Made by a program: the position numbers and the translations under genes
Part shown: positions 8,056-16,412 of the stretch, piece by piece
Numbering within the stretch: position 1 is the stretch's first letter
Layout: every line of letters begins with the position of its first letter
Notes under the pieces: generated by a model
Told to the model about the DNA's origin: nothing
The model's input: only the letters and a program-made list of their open reading frames with translations
Databases searched by the model: none
Assembly: GCF_002232035.1 (NCBI RefSeq)
Contig: NZ_NKXR01000003.1
Span: 142,863 to 206,862 of the forward strand
Reading direction: 5' to 3'
Source of the DNA: Collinsella sp. TF06-26
Lineage (GTDB): Bacteria > Actinomycetota > Coriobacteriia > Coriobacteriales > Coriobacteriaceae
Length of the DNA: 64,000 bases

Positions 8056-9138
8056 TTACCAGATGCTCGGCCAGAGACCAAGCGGGCCAGCGCCCAGGAT
8101 GCCCAGGACGAAGAGCAGCAGAATGCCCTTGGTCGGGGTCCAGCTGTGCTTAGCGAACATGTAGTAAAGCAGCAGCGTAAGCATAAGCGGGACGAGCTTC
8201 GGGACGATGGTGTTGAGGGTGTCGGCAACAGAGAAGTTGACCGGATCCTCGGTGACGGTAGCGTAGGTCACGGACTCCATGCCGTTGCCCAGATCGGCGA
8301 CGCCGCACTTGACCTCGTTGCCGTCGGCATCGACGGCGGTGAGGGCGTTGCCGTCCTCATCGGTCATGGCGATGGTACCGGCCTCAGCGGTCTCGGTATC
8401 GATGCCCTCCATACCGGTGAAGTTCTCGGCCTCCTTCTCGGAGACGATCACGGTAGTAGGGGCAAGGCCACGGGTGGTGCCGTTGGGGATCTGGAGGTTG
8501 ATCTGGGTGCCACCCATGGTGACGACCAGGCAACCGACGACGAAGACGCCCATGATGGAAGCGGCACGCGTGAAGGCCTGCATGTTGGCGGTCAGAGCGT
8601 CAATAGCGCTGGTGCCAAGCTTGTAGGACCAGTTCATGAGCCAGAAGCGCAGTGCGAACTGGACGACGTTGAAGATCACCAGGAAGATGATCGGCGCAGC
8701 GGCGTTGCCGTTGATGGCCATGTTGGAGGTGATGCCGGCCGTGATAGGCACGAGCGTCAGCCAGAACAGGGCGTCACCGATACCACCGAGCGGGCCCATT
8801 GCGGCGACGCGGACGGCGCGGATCGTGGGGATGTCAACCTTGTTCTGCTCGAGCGAAAGCACGATGCCCATAACAAAGGTGACAAGGAACGGGTGGGTGT
8901 TGAAGAACTCCAGGTTGTGGCTCATGGAAGCCGCGAGGTCGTTCTTGTTGGTGTGGATCTTCTCCAGACCGGGGATGATGGAGTAGAGCCAGCCAGCGGC
9001 CTGCATACGCTCGTAGTTGAACGAGGCCTGCAGGAAGCAGGAGCGCCAAGCCATCTTGTTGAGGGTCTTCTGGTCGAGCTGCGGAGCAGGAGTGAGATCC
9101 TCGTAGTGCTCCGGGATTACATACTCATTAGATGCCAT
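8056..9138 (-). CDS. PTS mannose/GalNAc-family EIID subunit with extra domain
   Basis: The IID membrane subunit forms the sugar channel with IIC. Family signs are the start (LDQKTLNKMAWRSCFLQASFNYERMQ, about 21-46), GMGP-like MGPLGGIGDALFW (114-126) and a C-terminal hydrophobic block ending at the C-terminus (LMLTLLLYYMF, LLFVLGILGAGPLG). At 360 residues it is 70-90 longer than typical IID proteins. The excess sits at about 232-298, a polar acidic stretch (TIAMTDEDGNALTAVDADGNEV) between membrane parts. The ATG at 9138 has GGAGGTGA upstream and overlaps the IIC stop by 11 bases; a longer frame to 9171 is out of place for the family. Confidence 0.92.
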   Translation of the reverse strand: MASNEYVIPEHYEDLTPAPQLDQKTLNKMAWRSCFLQASFNYERMQAAGWLYSIIPGLEKIHTNKNDLAASMSHNLEFFNTHPFLVTFVMGIVLSLEQNKVDIPTIRAVRVAAMGPLGGIGDALFWLTLVPITAGITSNMAINGNAAAPIIFLVIFNVVQFALRFWLMNWSYKLGTSAIDALTANMQAFTRAASIMGVFVVGCLVVTMGGTQINLQIPNGTTRGLAPTTVIVSEKEAENFTGMEGIDTETAEAGTIAMTDEDGNALTAVDADGNEVKCGVADLGNGMESVTYATVTEDPVNFSVADTLNTIVPKLVPLMLTLLLYYMFAKHSWTPTKGILLLFVLGILGAGPLGLWPSIW

Positions 9139-9928
9139 CTTCGAAGTCACCTCCGTCAGAAACAGCTGCACCCTTCAGCTCGGTCTGCTGCTGGAAGTCC
9201 CAGAAGGCGATGCCGAAGCCGATGAGAGCGAGGATGAGCAGAGCAGGGGTTGCCAGAGAATCGTTGGCAACGGTGATGAGCGCGAGGCCAAAGCCCATGA
9301 GGAAGAAGCCCCACATATCGCGGTTCATCATAACCTTGAGTAGGACGGCGAAGCCGACGAAGCGCATCATGCCGCCTGCAGCGGAAAGACCGGTCTGCAG
9401 CCAAGTCGGGATGGCGGAAGCGATGGTCTGACCGATGGTGGCGCCAGCGATGAAGAACAGGGTGACGACGACGGCGAAGATCAGGCCGAGCAGAGCCATG
9501 GCGAAGTAGTTCAGACGCTCGATACCCTTGGTGTCAGCGTTGTGAGCCATGTTGTCCGCGGAGGACATGAGCGGCGACATAAGCGTGAAGACCAGGGTAA
9601 CGCCGAGCTGACCAAGCAGAGCGAACGGAATGGCAAGGCCGACTGCCGCGTTGGGCTCGAGGCCCGTGGCGATAGCGAGAATGGCTGCCATGATGCCGCC
9701 AATGACGGCGTTAGGCGGCTGAGCGCCTCCGATCGGCATGTTGCCGATCGTCATGAGCTGATAAGTACCACCCACGAGAAGACCGGTGTTGAGGTCGCCA
9801 AGGATAAGACCGATGACGGCGCCGGTGACGATGGGCTGATAGAGAGACTCGAGGAAGTTGAACTGGTCGATTGCCGCGACGAACGTGACGATGAAGACCA
9901 GAGCGACCTGGATGATCGAGTATTCCAT
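9128..9928 (-). CDS. PTS mannose/GalNAc-family EIIC subunit
   Basis: A 266-residue polytopic membrane protein of the AgaC/ManY type, the sugar-translocating partner of IID. It opens with a hydrophobic segment (IIQVALVFIVTFVAAIDQ), then the conserved QPIVTGAVIGLILGD and GGTYQLMTIGNMPIGGAQPPNAVIGG motifs at about 31-78, typical of this family. The gene is preceded by AAAGGAGGAGC just before the ATG. It lies 90 bases after IIB with an intercistronic hairpin in the gap, and overlaps IID by 11 bases, which suggests coupled translation in a 1:1 ratio. Confidence 0.93.
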   Translation of the reverse strand: MEYSIIQVALVFIVTFVAAIDQFNFLESLYQPIVTGAVIGLILGDLNTGLLVGGTYQLMTIGNMPIGGAQPPNAVIGGIMAAILAIATGLEPNAAVGLAIPFALLGQLGVTLVFTLMSPLMSSADNMAHNADTKGIERLNYFAMALLGLIFAVVVTLFFIAGATIGQTIASAIPTWLQTGLSAAGGMMRFVGFAVLLKVMMNRDMWGFFLMGFGLALITVANDSLATPALLILALIGFGIAFWDFQQQTELKGAAVSDGGDFEDGI

Positions 9929-9980
9929 CTTGCTCCTCCTTTCAAAATGTATGTACGCACTTTGGATTTCACGTACAGAA

Positions 9981-10002
9981 TGTCAGGGTTTCATTCCTGA
10001 CA
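9981..10002 (-). promoter_or_regulatory. Intercistronic hairpin between IIB and IIC
   Basis: TGTCAGG (9981-9987) pairs with CCTGACA (9996-10002). No T-run follows, so mRNA processing or stability control is more likely than termination. Confidence 0.4.
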
Positions 10003-10018
10003 GCGTGGATCATGAGGA

Positions 10019-10501
10019 TTACGAGAAGAGCTTGCTCGTGTCCTCAACAGGCGTGCTCGGAACGCGCCTGATCTCCAACTCCACCCCCAATTCCTGCAGC
10101 TCTTTAAACGCAGCGACATCCTCGTCGTTAACTGCGACGGAGGTGGCGACTTGGCGCTTTCCTTCCGACATGTGCATGTTGCCGATGTTTACCTTCTTTA
10201 TAGGCACACCGCCCTTGACGAGCGTAAGCACGTCTTCCGGTGTTTCGGCCACGATGAAGATCTTCTGGCGCGGGCTCGCCTTGCCAATGACGTCGATGGT
10301 CTTCTGCAGGGAGAAGAAACGCGTAGCGACGCCGGCGGGAGCGGCCATCTTCATGAGGTTCTGGCGCATGGTGTTGGTCGACACATCGTCGTTGGCGACG
10401 AGGATGAGGTTGGAGCCCAGGGTGGAGTTCCACTGGGTAGCGACCTGACCATGGACCAGTCGGTTATCGATGCGGGTAAGAAGAATGTTGGGTTCTGCCA
10501 T
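10019..10501 (-). CDS. PTS mannose/GalNAc-family EIIB subunit
   Basis: A 160-residue cytoplasmic IIB protein. The phosphorylation site lies in the conserved RIDNRLVHGQV motif (10-20), with His17 as phosphate acceptor from IIA. The remaining sequence (NLILVANDDVSTNTMRQNLMKMAAP, KKVNIGNMHMSEGKRQ) follows the Man/Sor/Aga family fold. The start has GGAAGC-type spacing upstream of the ATG. It follows yajC after 36 bases and precedes IIC, so the order of transcription is IIA, YajC, IIB, IIC, IID. Confidence 0.95.
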   Translation of the reverse strand: MAEPNILLTRIDNRLVHGQVATQWNSTLGSNLILVANDDVSTNTMRQNLMKMAAPAGVATRFFSLQKTIDVIGKASPRQKIFIVAETPEDVLTLVKGGVPIKKVNIGNMHMSEGKRQVATSVAVNDEDVAAFKELQELGVELEIRRVPSTPVEDTSKLFS

Positions 10502-10537
10502 GTTGATCAGCTTCCTTTCGTTATTTGCTGACGACAG

Positions 10538-10819
10538 TTACTTGATCTCCTGAATCGCGTAACGCGAAACATCTACGACGGCACCGGATCGGACTTTGAT
10601 CTGGACCTTTTCGCCTTCGATGCCCTTGACGGTTCCGTAGATACCACCGGCGAAAAGAACCTCCTGACCCGGCTTGAGCTCGGTGTGCAGCTCCTTGAAG
10701 TACTTCTGCTTTTTCTTCATGTTGATTTGCGACCAGATGGTGTAAATCAAGCCCATGACGACAAGCAGGCCTAAAAGGGCAACCGAGGAGCTCAGGACGT
10801 TGGCTCCGAAATCGGCCAT
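10538..10819 (-). CDS. yajC: YajC-family small membrane protein inside PTS operon
   Basis: A 93-residue protein with one membrane segment (about 8-29, SSSVALLGLLVVMGLIYTIW) and a cytoplasmic beta-rich YajC domain (LKPGQEVLFAGGIYGTV, VQIKVRSGAVVDVSRYAI). YajC elsewhere accompanies SecDF in the Sec translocon. Here it overlaps the IIA stop codon (TAATG) and sits between IIA and IIB, so it is translated together with the PTS subunits. Its role in this place is unknown; help with insertion or assembly of the IIC/IID channel is an inference. It could also be a YajC-like protein with a new, PTS-specific function. Confidence 0.85.
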   Translation of the reverse strand: MADFGANVLSSSVALLGLLVVMGLIYTIWSQINMKKKQKYFKELHTELKPGQEVLFAGGIYGTVKGIEGEKVQIKVRSGAVVDVSRYAIQEIK

Positions 10820-11262
10820 TAGATGCCGTCCTCGTCGCCGAAGATATCCTCTTCCTCGGAGCCGGCAACGGATGCGACCGTCTGGGCGGTGATGCCCGTC
10901 TGGCCAACGGTCACGGCCTGCTCGCCAAGCTCGGCGAGCGTGGCGTTGCCGCGGAGGAACAGAAGCTCAATAACCATGGGAAGGTTAGTTCCAGTCAGAA
11001 TCTCGACGTTGTCGACATCCTGGGCAATCATCATTGCCTGGTTGAACGGGGTACCACCAAGCAGGTCGGTAAAGACGAGCACGCCATCGCACTCCTCGCG
11101 CATGGCGGTAATAGCGGCGCGGAGATCCTCACCGTAGGAAGCAGCCTGGTCGCCCTCAAAAGGAACGACGGTAAAAGCGGGCTGGTCGCCAGCGACCATA
11201 GCGATAGCGCTTGCGAGGCCGGGTGCGAACTGTCCATGACCGGTAAGAATAAAGCCAACCAT
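10819..11262 (-). CDS. PTS mannose/GalNAc-family EIIA subunit
   Basis: A 147-residue IIA domain protein and the first gene of the operon. The site of phosphorylation by HPr is His9 in ILTGHGQFAPGLASA. The DLLGGTPFNQAM motif (about 67-78) is typical of the ManX/AgaF fold. The C-terminus is acidic (SEEEDIFGDEDGI), which is a small extension beyond the fold. The ATG has GGAAGGGA upstream. A long 5' region (to about 11400) carries the operator-like CTGGTAGTAACCA palindrome, consistent with repression by the GntR/UTRA protein encoded at 7139-7870. Confidence 0.95.
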   Translation of the reverse strand: MVGFILTGHGQFAPGLASAIAMVAGDQPAFTVVPFEGDQAASYGEDLRAAITAMREECDGVLVFTDLLGGTPFNQAMMIAQDVDNVEILTGTNLPMVIELLFLRGNATLAELGEQAVTVGQTGITAQTVASVAGSEEEDIFGDEDGI

Positions 11263-11362
11263 TCAAATTTCCCTTCCGAAGGTGTGTACGATCTGAGTCC
11301 GATGATGTTCGGAAGCCAACGGGCAATCGCCCTTAAAGCTTCTTGGAAAGCGTTCTTTGAGA

Positions 11363-11414
11363 ACCAGTGGTCTCTCAACTGGTAGTAACCACGTGACGTG
11401 TTGTTGTCACTATA
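11363..11414 (-). promoter_or_regulatory. Candidate control region of the PTS operon
   Basis: A CTGGTAGTAACCA site (11379-11392) matches 13 bases of the palindrome before agaS. A second short palindrome ACCAGTGGT lies at 11363-11371. On the minus strand TATAGT (11409-11414) could be the -10, putting the operator just after the transcription start. The -35 is not convincing. Confidence 0.5.
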
Positions 11415-11964
11415 TCACCACAGAAGAGGTTGCTTTCGTTGATTCATACAGTAAAACGTTTTTGCACCGTTCACGGCGAAAAATCGACCGTTTACCGCTC
11501 ATTAACACTTCTACCTGCGGTTTTGAAACCCTTTCGAAATGCTTTGGCAAAAGATCGGATCTTTTTCTGTGTCTAAACAACGTAGGGCGGCTAAAAATAG
11601 CATGTAGAAAAATTGCAGGTCATTGTGAAGATATGTGAATTGGTCTTTTTGACTTAATACCAGTTAGAACCAGTTTAGAAATTATCGGTGAACGGTAGTT
11701 TTCGACCGCTCAGCGGTTATTTCCAATCGTTTGCAGCTCCTTTTCCATATGAATTAGGGAGACCCGATGAAGCACTTGCGCGGTTGCGGGAAATTTCGAT
11801 ACTCGTCCATCCCCCACGTGCCAAACTCTCACTCCCTAAATATGCCATAAGCTCTCGCTATTCGTCTTACAAACATAACTTACTCTAATCTGTAATTGTT
11901 TATCGTTTATCATTAAGTATGTTATAAGATTTAAATATCATCCTAGACATTGGTTGGAGGAGCT
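11415..11964. other. AT-rich intergenic region
   Basis: No gene is supported here. Half-site-like ACCAG repeats occur at 11659-11673 (two direct copies). Before the DUF2975-like gene there are tandem TTTATCR repeats (about 11908-11922) and TATAAG (about 11930), plausible promoter and operator parts for that gene pair. Base composition is clearly more AT-rich than the genes on both sides. Confidence 0.5.
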
Positions 11965-12603
11965 ATGATCCGCTGGAACGTATCCAAATCGAATGAACCC
12001 ATCAACCGCGAACAGGCAATAGCCGATCTGAGGAAGCTCGCTCACATCTGCAAATGGGCCACAATCTGCACCGCCGTAGCGCTCGCTCTGGGACTCCTCG
12101 CAGTCATTGCAATCGAGCTTCTACTCATATTGCCTAGCCTCTCCCAAGGGTTCTGCCTCCAATCCGTAGAGCTTAATGCCGGCGAAGGGCCATCTCTCGC
12201 TCTCGTCGGCGCCAATGAACAGACCCCTCTTATGCTTGTCGCGCACGACGGTCATACTGCCATAGGGAGCGCCATGATGACATGCCTTGCGCTTGCCATT
12301 GTGCTAAGCGCATACAGGTTTTTCTCCGCCATTGAAAAGGCGGGCAGGCCCTTTGACCTCGAATGCATCCGCATACTACGTCAAGTAGGACATTTGTTCC
12401 TTATTGGCGGCGTTGCTGTGAAGCTTCTTGGTGCCATAGTCACGGGGCTGATACTCTCAGGATTTGGCGGCAACTTTACGGATGCGCTTGGCGGCCAGCA
12501 CCTCGACCTCTCTATGGTCTTTGCAGGCCTGATTATTAGCCTGATTGCCAGCGTCTTCCAGTACGGGTGTATCCTGCAAATACAAGATGACGAGTTGCTC
12601 TAG
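11965..12603 (+). CDS. DUF2975-like membrane protein
   Basis: A 212-residue protein with four predicted membrane segments: about 30-55 (WATICTAVALALGLLAVIAIELLLIL), 95-120 (MTCLALAIVLSAYRFFSAI), 135-160 and 180-205. The order and the pairing with a small Cro/C1-type HTH gene directly downstream are the known arrangement of DUF2975 proteins with YozG-like regulators. The ATG at 11965 has TTGGAGGAG right before it; an in-frame TTG at 11950 is unlikely. Function is unknown in the family. Regulation by the downstream HTH protein is an inference from the gene order. Confidence 0.7.
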   Translation: MIRWNVSKSNEPINREQAIADLRKLAHICKWATICTAVALALGLLAVIAIELLLILPSLSQGFCLQSVELNAGEGPSLALVGANEQTPLMLVAHDGHTAIGSAMMTCLALAIVLSAYRFFSAIEKAGRPFDLECIRILRQVGHLFLIGGVAVKLLGAIVTGLILSGFGGNFTDALGGQHLDLSMVFAGLIISLIASVFQYGCILQIQDDELL

Positions 12604-12612
12604 GGGGAATCC

Positions 12613-12852
12613 ATGATTATTCTGCGGCTCGACCGCATGCTCGCCGAACGCAAGATCTCATCCAAAGAGCTTGCGGAACGCGTGGGCATCTCCCAGGTCA
12701 ATATGTCGCGCATCAAGACGGGCAAGGTTTCTGCCGTGCGCTTTTCAACTCTTGACGCGATATGCCGGGCACTCGACTGCCAACCGGGCGATGTACTGGA
12801 ATATATATCCGACGATGAAGCCGATAGCCTTTTTGGACTTAAAGATGAATAG
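12613..12852 (+). CDS. Cro/C1-type HTH regulator (YozG-like)
   Basis: A 79-residue DNA-binding protein that is almost entirely a helix-turn-helix of the XRE family: LDRMLAERKISSKELAERVGISQVNMSRIKTGKVSAVRFSTL, then ICRALDCQPGDVLEYI. The signature KELAERVGISQVNMSRIK at about 19-36 is the turn and recognition helix. It starts nine bases after the DUF2975-like gene and is surely co-transcribed. Such pairs usually control their own operon. The short acidic tail (DDEADSLFGLKDE) has no known role. Confidence 0.9.
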   Translation: MIILRLDRMLAERKISSKELAERVGISQVNMSRIKTGKVSAVRFSTLDAICRALDCQPGDVLEYISDDEADSLFGLKDE

Positions 12853-12890
12853 CCATAATTAAGCCGCCAATCACGCCCTCAACGCAAATT

Positions 12891-12919
12891 GCCCGCCAGA
12901 ACGACGCGTTCTAGCGGGC
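12891..12919. terminator. Hairpin between converging genes
   Basis: GCCCGC-C-AGAACG pairs with CGTTCT-A-GCGGGC around a three-base loop. No long T-run is present on either side, so strength as a terminator is uncertain. Confidence 0.55.
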
Positions 12920-12963
12920 TCAATCAGATATTTCGACTTCGCGCTCGAAAGCTCAGGCAGATC

Positions 12964-14046
12964 TTACGCAAACAGGCCGTAGATGCTGATGTTGGCCTTG
13001 GCGTACAGGCCGTTGGCATACTCAGTCCACTTGGAGCTGGCGCTCGAAGCCTGCGAAGAATACTGCTGGTAAGCGGTGTAATAGGCGGTCATGGCCTGCT
13101 TATAGGTGGCGCTATCGGCGGTAAAGGCATCGTTAGCGAAGGCCTTAGCGTAGGTGCTGTTCTCGTCCTTCCAGGTGCCCTTCGAGCTATCCCACTCGTC
13201 ACCGGCAAGGTTGATGATGTAATCGGCGTAATCCTTGCTCGCGGTGTCCTCGTTGCCGTCAGAAGGCTCGGTCGGAGCGGTCGACATGCTCGCGGAAGCA
13301 TCGCCCACCTTCTTCTTGTAGAGCTTCTGCAGCGTCGCGGACTGACGGACGATCTGCTTGGCCTGGTCCTTGGACACGCCATACTGCTTGGCCATGGTGT
13401 CGTAGTCCGAGGTGCCGATAGAATCCTCGGCGTACTTCTTCATCTCCTTAGAGGAGACGGTAATGCCCTCGTCCTCAGCAGCATCGAGCAGAATCTTGTT
13501 GCGCACGTAAGACAGGATGACGTCGGCAGAGGGGGCGGTGTAGTTGCCGTTGCTATCCTTGACGGTATCGAGGCTGTACTGGCTCTCAATGGCCTCGCGC
13601 GCGGTGATGTCGCTCTTCTCGCCGTTATAACTATAGCTTGCCACGGTCGAATCGAGCTGGTCCTCGGTCAGGGTCGACGAACCGACACCCTTGCCGCCAA
13701 AGCCGCCATTGCCAATAAAGAAGCCGACCACCGCAGCGATCACGACTGCAACCACAAAGGCGGCAATCATCGTCTTCTTGTGCTTGGATGCGTGGTCGTC
13801 CGCGTCGGAGTCGTCCTCGTCCTGCTCCTCGGGCATGAGGTTCTCGTCGGCGGCGTCCGCGGCGATCTTTGCCTCCAGGCGAGCATCCTCCTCCTCGGCC
13901 GTCGTGCCGGCGGCAATGTGCTCGGCAGACGTGCCGGCGACCAGGTCGATCTTCTCGTCCTCGTCACCGTCGGGGCCTTCGCCGCGCTCGATGATCTGGA
14001 TACCGTCGATCTCGTCCTTCTCGTCCTTCTTTTGAATCAGACCCAT
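12964..14046 (-). CDS. Membrane-anchored SurA-N-like protein
   Basis: A 360-residue protein in three parts. Residues 1-85 are very acidic and cytoplasmic; about 90-108 is a membrane anchor (KTMIAAFVVAVVIAAVVGFFIGNGG); the rest is extracellular and helical. The outer part (LTEDQLDSTVASY, VILSYVRNKILLDAAEDEGITVSSKEMKKYAED) resembles the SurA N-terminal chaperone fold, but no PpiC-type isomerase domain follows. The C-terminus is Ser/Ala/Tyr rich. It may assist folding of exported proteins at the membrane; that is an inference from fold resemblance. It stands alone, with its own start and a hairpin before it. Confidence 0.65.
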   Translation of the reverse strand: MGLIQKKDEKDEIDGIQIIERGEGPDGDEDEKIDLVAGTSAEHIAAGTTAEEEDARLEAKIAADAADENLMPEEQDEDDSDADDHASKHKKTMIAAFVVAVVIAAVVGFFIGNGGFGGKGVGSSTLTEDQLDSTVASYSYNGEKSDITAREAIESQYSLDTVKDSNGNYTAPSADVILSYVRNKILLDAAEDEGITVSSKEMKKYAEDSIGTSDYDTMAKQYGVSKDQAKQIVRQSATLQKLYKKKVGDASASMSTAPTEPSDGNEDTASKDYADYIINLAGDEWDSSKGTWKDENSTYAKAFANDAFTADSATYKQAMTAYYTAYQQYSSQASSASSKWTEYANGLYAKANISIYGLFA

Positions 14047-14083
14047 ATCAATTACTCCTTGTTAGGAAACATAGTCCCCAATA

Positions 14084-14114
14084 GAATACGCCCGACGAGG
14101 CGCCGGGCGTATTC
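14084..14114 (-). terminator. Terminator after the isocitrate dehydrogenase gene
   Basis: GAATACGCCCG pairs with CGGGCGTATTC (11-base perfect stem). It sits 59 bases after the dehydrogenase stop and before the next minus-strand gene. The T-run is short. Confidence 0.65.
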
Positions 14115-14172
14115 ATTCTTAGGTTATACGCAAACACTTAAGTACTATTTAGGCGTTTGCAGCGTGCGTGCC

Positions 14173-15258
14173 TTAGGCCAGGTGCGCGATAACGGCATCG
14201 GCAAAGGCCTGCGTGCCCACGGCCCCCTCGACGGAGCCGGTCTGAGCACGACGCACGTCACCGGTAACCTGCTCGCCCTCGTCAAGCGTGGCGGAGACGG
14301 CGGCGCGAATGCGGTTGGCGGCGTCGTTCTCGCCCAGGTGATCGAGCATCATCGCAGCAGAGAGAATCTCGGCCGTGGGGTTGGCGACATCCTGGCCAGC
14401 GATATCGGGCGCGGAGCCGTGCGTAGCCTCAAAGATTGCGCAGTCGGCACCGATGTTGGAGCCGGGTGCCATGCCCAGACCGCCCACCAGGCCGGCGCAC
14501 AGGTCGCTCACGATGTCGCCGTACAGGTTGGGCAGCACCAGGACATCGAAGTCGTTGGGGTTTTGGACTAGGCCCATGCAGGTGGCGTCGACGATCTTGT
14601 CGTTGAACTCGATATCGGGATAGCTGGCGGCCACCTTGCGCGCCACGCGCAGGAACAGGCCGTCGGTCGCCTTCATGATGTTGGCCTTGTGCACGGCCGT
14701 CACCTTTTTGCGGCCGCAGCGGCGGGCGTACTCAAAGGCATACTCCACAATGCGACGGCTCTTGGCGATGGAGATCGGCTTGATCGAGATGGCGGAATCG
14801 GCGGCGAAGGTCTTTTGGCCCGAACGCTCGACGAGCTGTGAGAGCTCCTCGACCTCGGCAGCGCCCTCATCGAACTCGATGCCGGCGTAGAGGTCCTCGG
14901 TGTTCTCGCGCACGATGACCAGGTCGACGTCGCGGAAGCGCGAGCCGTCGCCCGGCTGCGACAGGCAGGGGCGCACGCAGGCGTACAGGTCGAAGTGCTT
15001 GCGCAGGGCGACGTTAACGCTGCGGAAGCCTGTGCCGACCGGCGTGGTGATGGGGCCCTTGATGGCAACCTTGGTCTCGGCGACCGCATCGAGCACATGT
15101 TGGGGCAGCGGCGTGCCAAACTCGTCCATGACGCCGGCACCGGCCTCCTGGACGTTCCAGTTGATCTGGACACCGGTGGCCTCGACCACGCGGCGCATGG
15201 CCTGCGTAATCTCGGGACCGATGCCGTCACCGGGAATCAGGACTACATCGTGCGCCAT
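14173..15258 (-). CDS. icd: NAD-type isocitrate/isopropylmalate dehydrogenase family enzyme
   Basis: A 361-residue decarboxylating dehydrogenase. The nucleotide region starts with [13 protein letters not shown] (5-17). Substrate-binding signs are the phosphorylation-loop-like [23 protein letters not shown] and [14 protein letters not shown]; the catalytic block is [14 protein letters not shown], and the C-terminal part has [28 protein letters not shown]. The short form and NTEDLYAG point to an NAD-dependent isocitrate dehydrogenase, as in other anaerobic actinobacteria. Homoisocitrate or isopropylmalate as substrate are less likely since the R-rich isopropylmalate motif is missing. GAGGAG precedes the ATG; the HEAT gene ends six bases upstream. 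Confidence 0.85.
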   Translation of the reverse strand: MAHDVVLIPGDGIGPEITQAMRRVVEATGVQINWNVQEAGAGVMDEFGTPLPQHVLDAVAETKVAIKGPITTPVGTGFRSVNVALRKHFDLYACVRPCLSQPGDGSRFRDVDLVIVRENTEDLYAGIEFDEGAAEVEELSQLVERSGQKTFAADSAISIKPISIAKSRRIVEYAFEYARRCGRKKVTAVHKANIMKATDGLFLRVARKVAASYPDIEFNDKIVDATCMGLVQNPNDFDVLVLPNLYGDIVSDLCAGLVGGLGMAPGSNIGADCAIFEATHGSAPDIAGQDVANPTAEILSAAMMLDHLGENDAANRIRAAVSATLDEGEQVTGDVRRAQTGSVEGAVGTQAFADAVIAHLA

Positions 15259-15264
15259 AATCTG

Positions 15265-15963
15265 TTACTCCTCGTCTTCGGCGTCGTCAGATTTTTTAAC
15301 GCTAGCACGCTTCTTCTTTTTGGAGAGATCCAGGCCAAAACGTTTAACAAGCATTTCGCAAATCTCGCTCGAACGCGCCTTGAGATAGCTGCCCTTGCCG
15401 TTCTCGGCATCGAACTTAAGGCGCAGCGCAAGCTTCTCTGCAACCTCGGCGTCGATCTCGCCCTGGCCAAACTCGTACAGGCAACCGAGCATATCGCGAT
15501 ACTCAAGGTCGCCGTGGTAGCACTGGATGGCCTCGTCCAGGATGGGCCAAGCCTCGCGCGAACGCTCGACACTCGTGGCGCCCCATACGCACAGCAGGCG
15601 GAAGGCGGCATAGCGCAGCGTGGAGGAAATCTCGTCGAACAGCGCGGTCTCGGCGCCCTCAAAGGCGTCCTCCATCTGCTCGGGGCAGGTGGTGGCGAGC
15701 GCCGCCAGGGCATCGAGCGCCTCCCAGCGGGTCTGTGCCTCGGGGCGGTCGAGCGCCTCGATCAGCGCTGGCACGCAGGGCACGACGCGCTGCGGATCGC
15801 GCTCGGCAAGCAGGTGCAGCACACGGGCGGCAAACTGGCGGATGCGGCGCGTGGGGCAGCCGAGCTCTTGGACCAGGCGGTCGACGGCGTTCTCATTCTC
15901 CTCTGCCAGCTGAAGCTGTGCCAGCTCCTCGTCGGTGAGCTGTTCGTCTTTATTTTCTGCCAT
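15265..15963 (-). CDS. HEAT-repeat-like protein
   Basis: A 232-residue soluble helical protein. Residues about 27-140 contain two to three HEAT-like helical pairs (RRIRQFAARVLHLLAERDPQRVVPCVPALIEALDRP, TRWEALDALAALATTCPEQ, STLRYAAFRLLCVWG). N- and C-termini are highly charged, ending KKKKRASVKKSDDAEDEE. Such proteins usually act as binding scaffolds; no enzymatic motif is visible. It lies in a tight leftward group: membrane protein (15979), HEAT protein, isocitrate dehydrogenase, with gaps of 15 and 6 bases, so the three are probably co-transcribed with the hydroxyacid dehydrogenase upstream. Confidence 0.8.
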   Translation of the reverse strand: MAENKDEQLTDEELAQLQLAEENENAVDRLVQELGCPTRRIRQFAARVLHLLAERDPQRVVPCVPALIEALDRPEAQTRWEALDALAALATTCPEQMEDAFEGAETALFDEISSTLRYAAFRLLCVWGATSVERSREAWPILDEAIQCYHGDLEYRDMLGCLYEFGQGEIDAEVAEKLALRLKFDAENGKGSYLKARSSEICEMLVKRFGLDLSKKKKRASVKKSDDAEDEE

Positions 15964-15978
15964 AGTTACCTCTTCTTA

Positions 15979-16407
15979 CTATTTCTTAGCGTGCTTGCCA
16001 GCACCCTTGCTGTCATCGGTGACCGAGATGAGCTGCCGGTCGGCCGCGCCATTGCGACGTGCACGGCGGCGCTCCTCGGCGTCGCCCGCGTCGGCGGCGG
16101 CGCGATGAGCCTTGTTGACGTTAAAAACCTCGTCGTGCTTGCGCCATGGACCGACGGACTCGCCAAAGCTCATCTTAAGGCCGGCGATAAAGCCGCCGAG
16201 CCAGCCGATCGGCGCAAACTGCACCAGCGGGAACAGCGAGAACACCCAGGTCAGTAGGACGACCGCCGCCGCTCCTGCAAAGTTGGCAATCCAGTAGTCG
16301 CGCTTGGTGATGACACGCTTTTCGCACGCCCACTGGCCGCACAGAAAGCCGATGTAGATCGCAAAGAGAAAGAGTACCAGCGCAAGCACCACGAACGTCC
16401 AGCTCAT
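15979..16407 (-). CDS. Small membrane protein, 142 aa
   Basis: I do not recognise a named family. Membrane segments are seen at about 2-22 (SWTFVVLALVLFLFAIYIGFL), 38-58 (WIANFAGAAAVVLLTWVFSLF) and perhaps 60-75 (GWLGGFIAGLKMSF). The C-terminal 55 residues are charged and should be cytoplasmic (HRAAADAGDAEERRRARR, GAGKHAKK). The ATG at 16407 lies five bases after the stop of the dehydrogenase gene, whose last codons supply GGGGAG as ribosome binding site. Translational coupling with that gene is therefore likely. Confidence 0.75.
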   Translation of the reverse strand: MSWTFVVLALVLFLFAIYIGFLCGQWACEKRVITKRDYWIANFAGAAAVVLLTWVFSLFPLVQFAPIGWLGGFIAGLKMSFGESVGPWRKHDEVFNVNKAHRAAADAGDAEERRRARRNGAADRQLISVTDDSKGAGKHAKK

Positions 16408-16412
16408 GGGCG

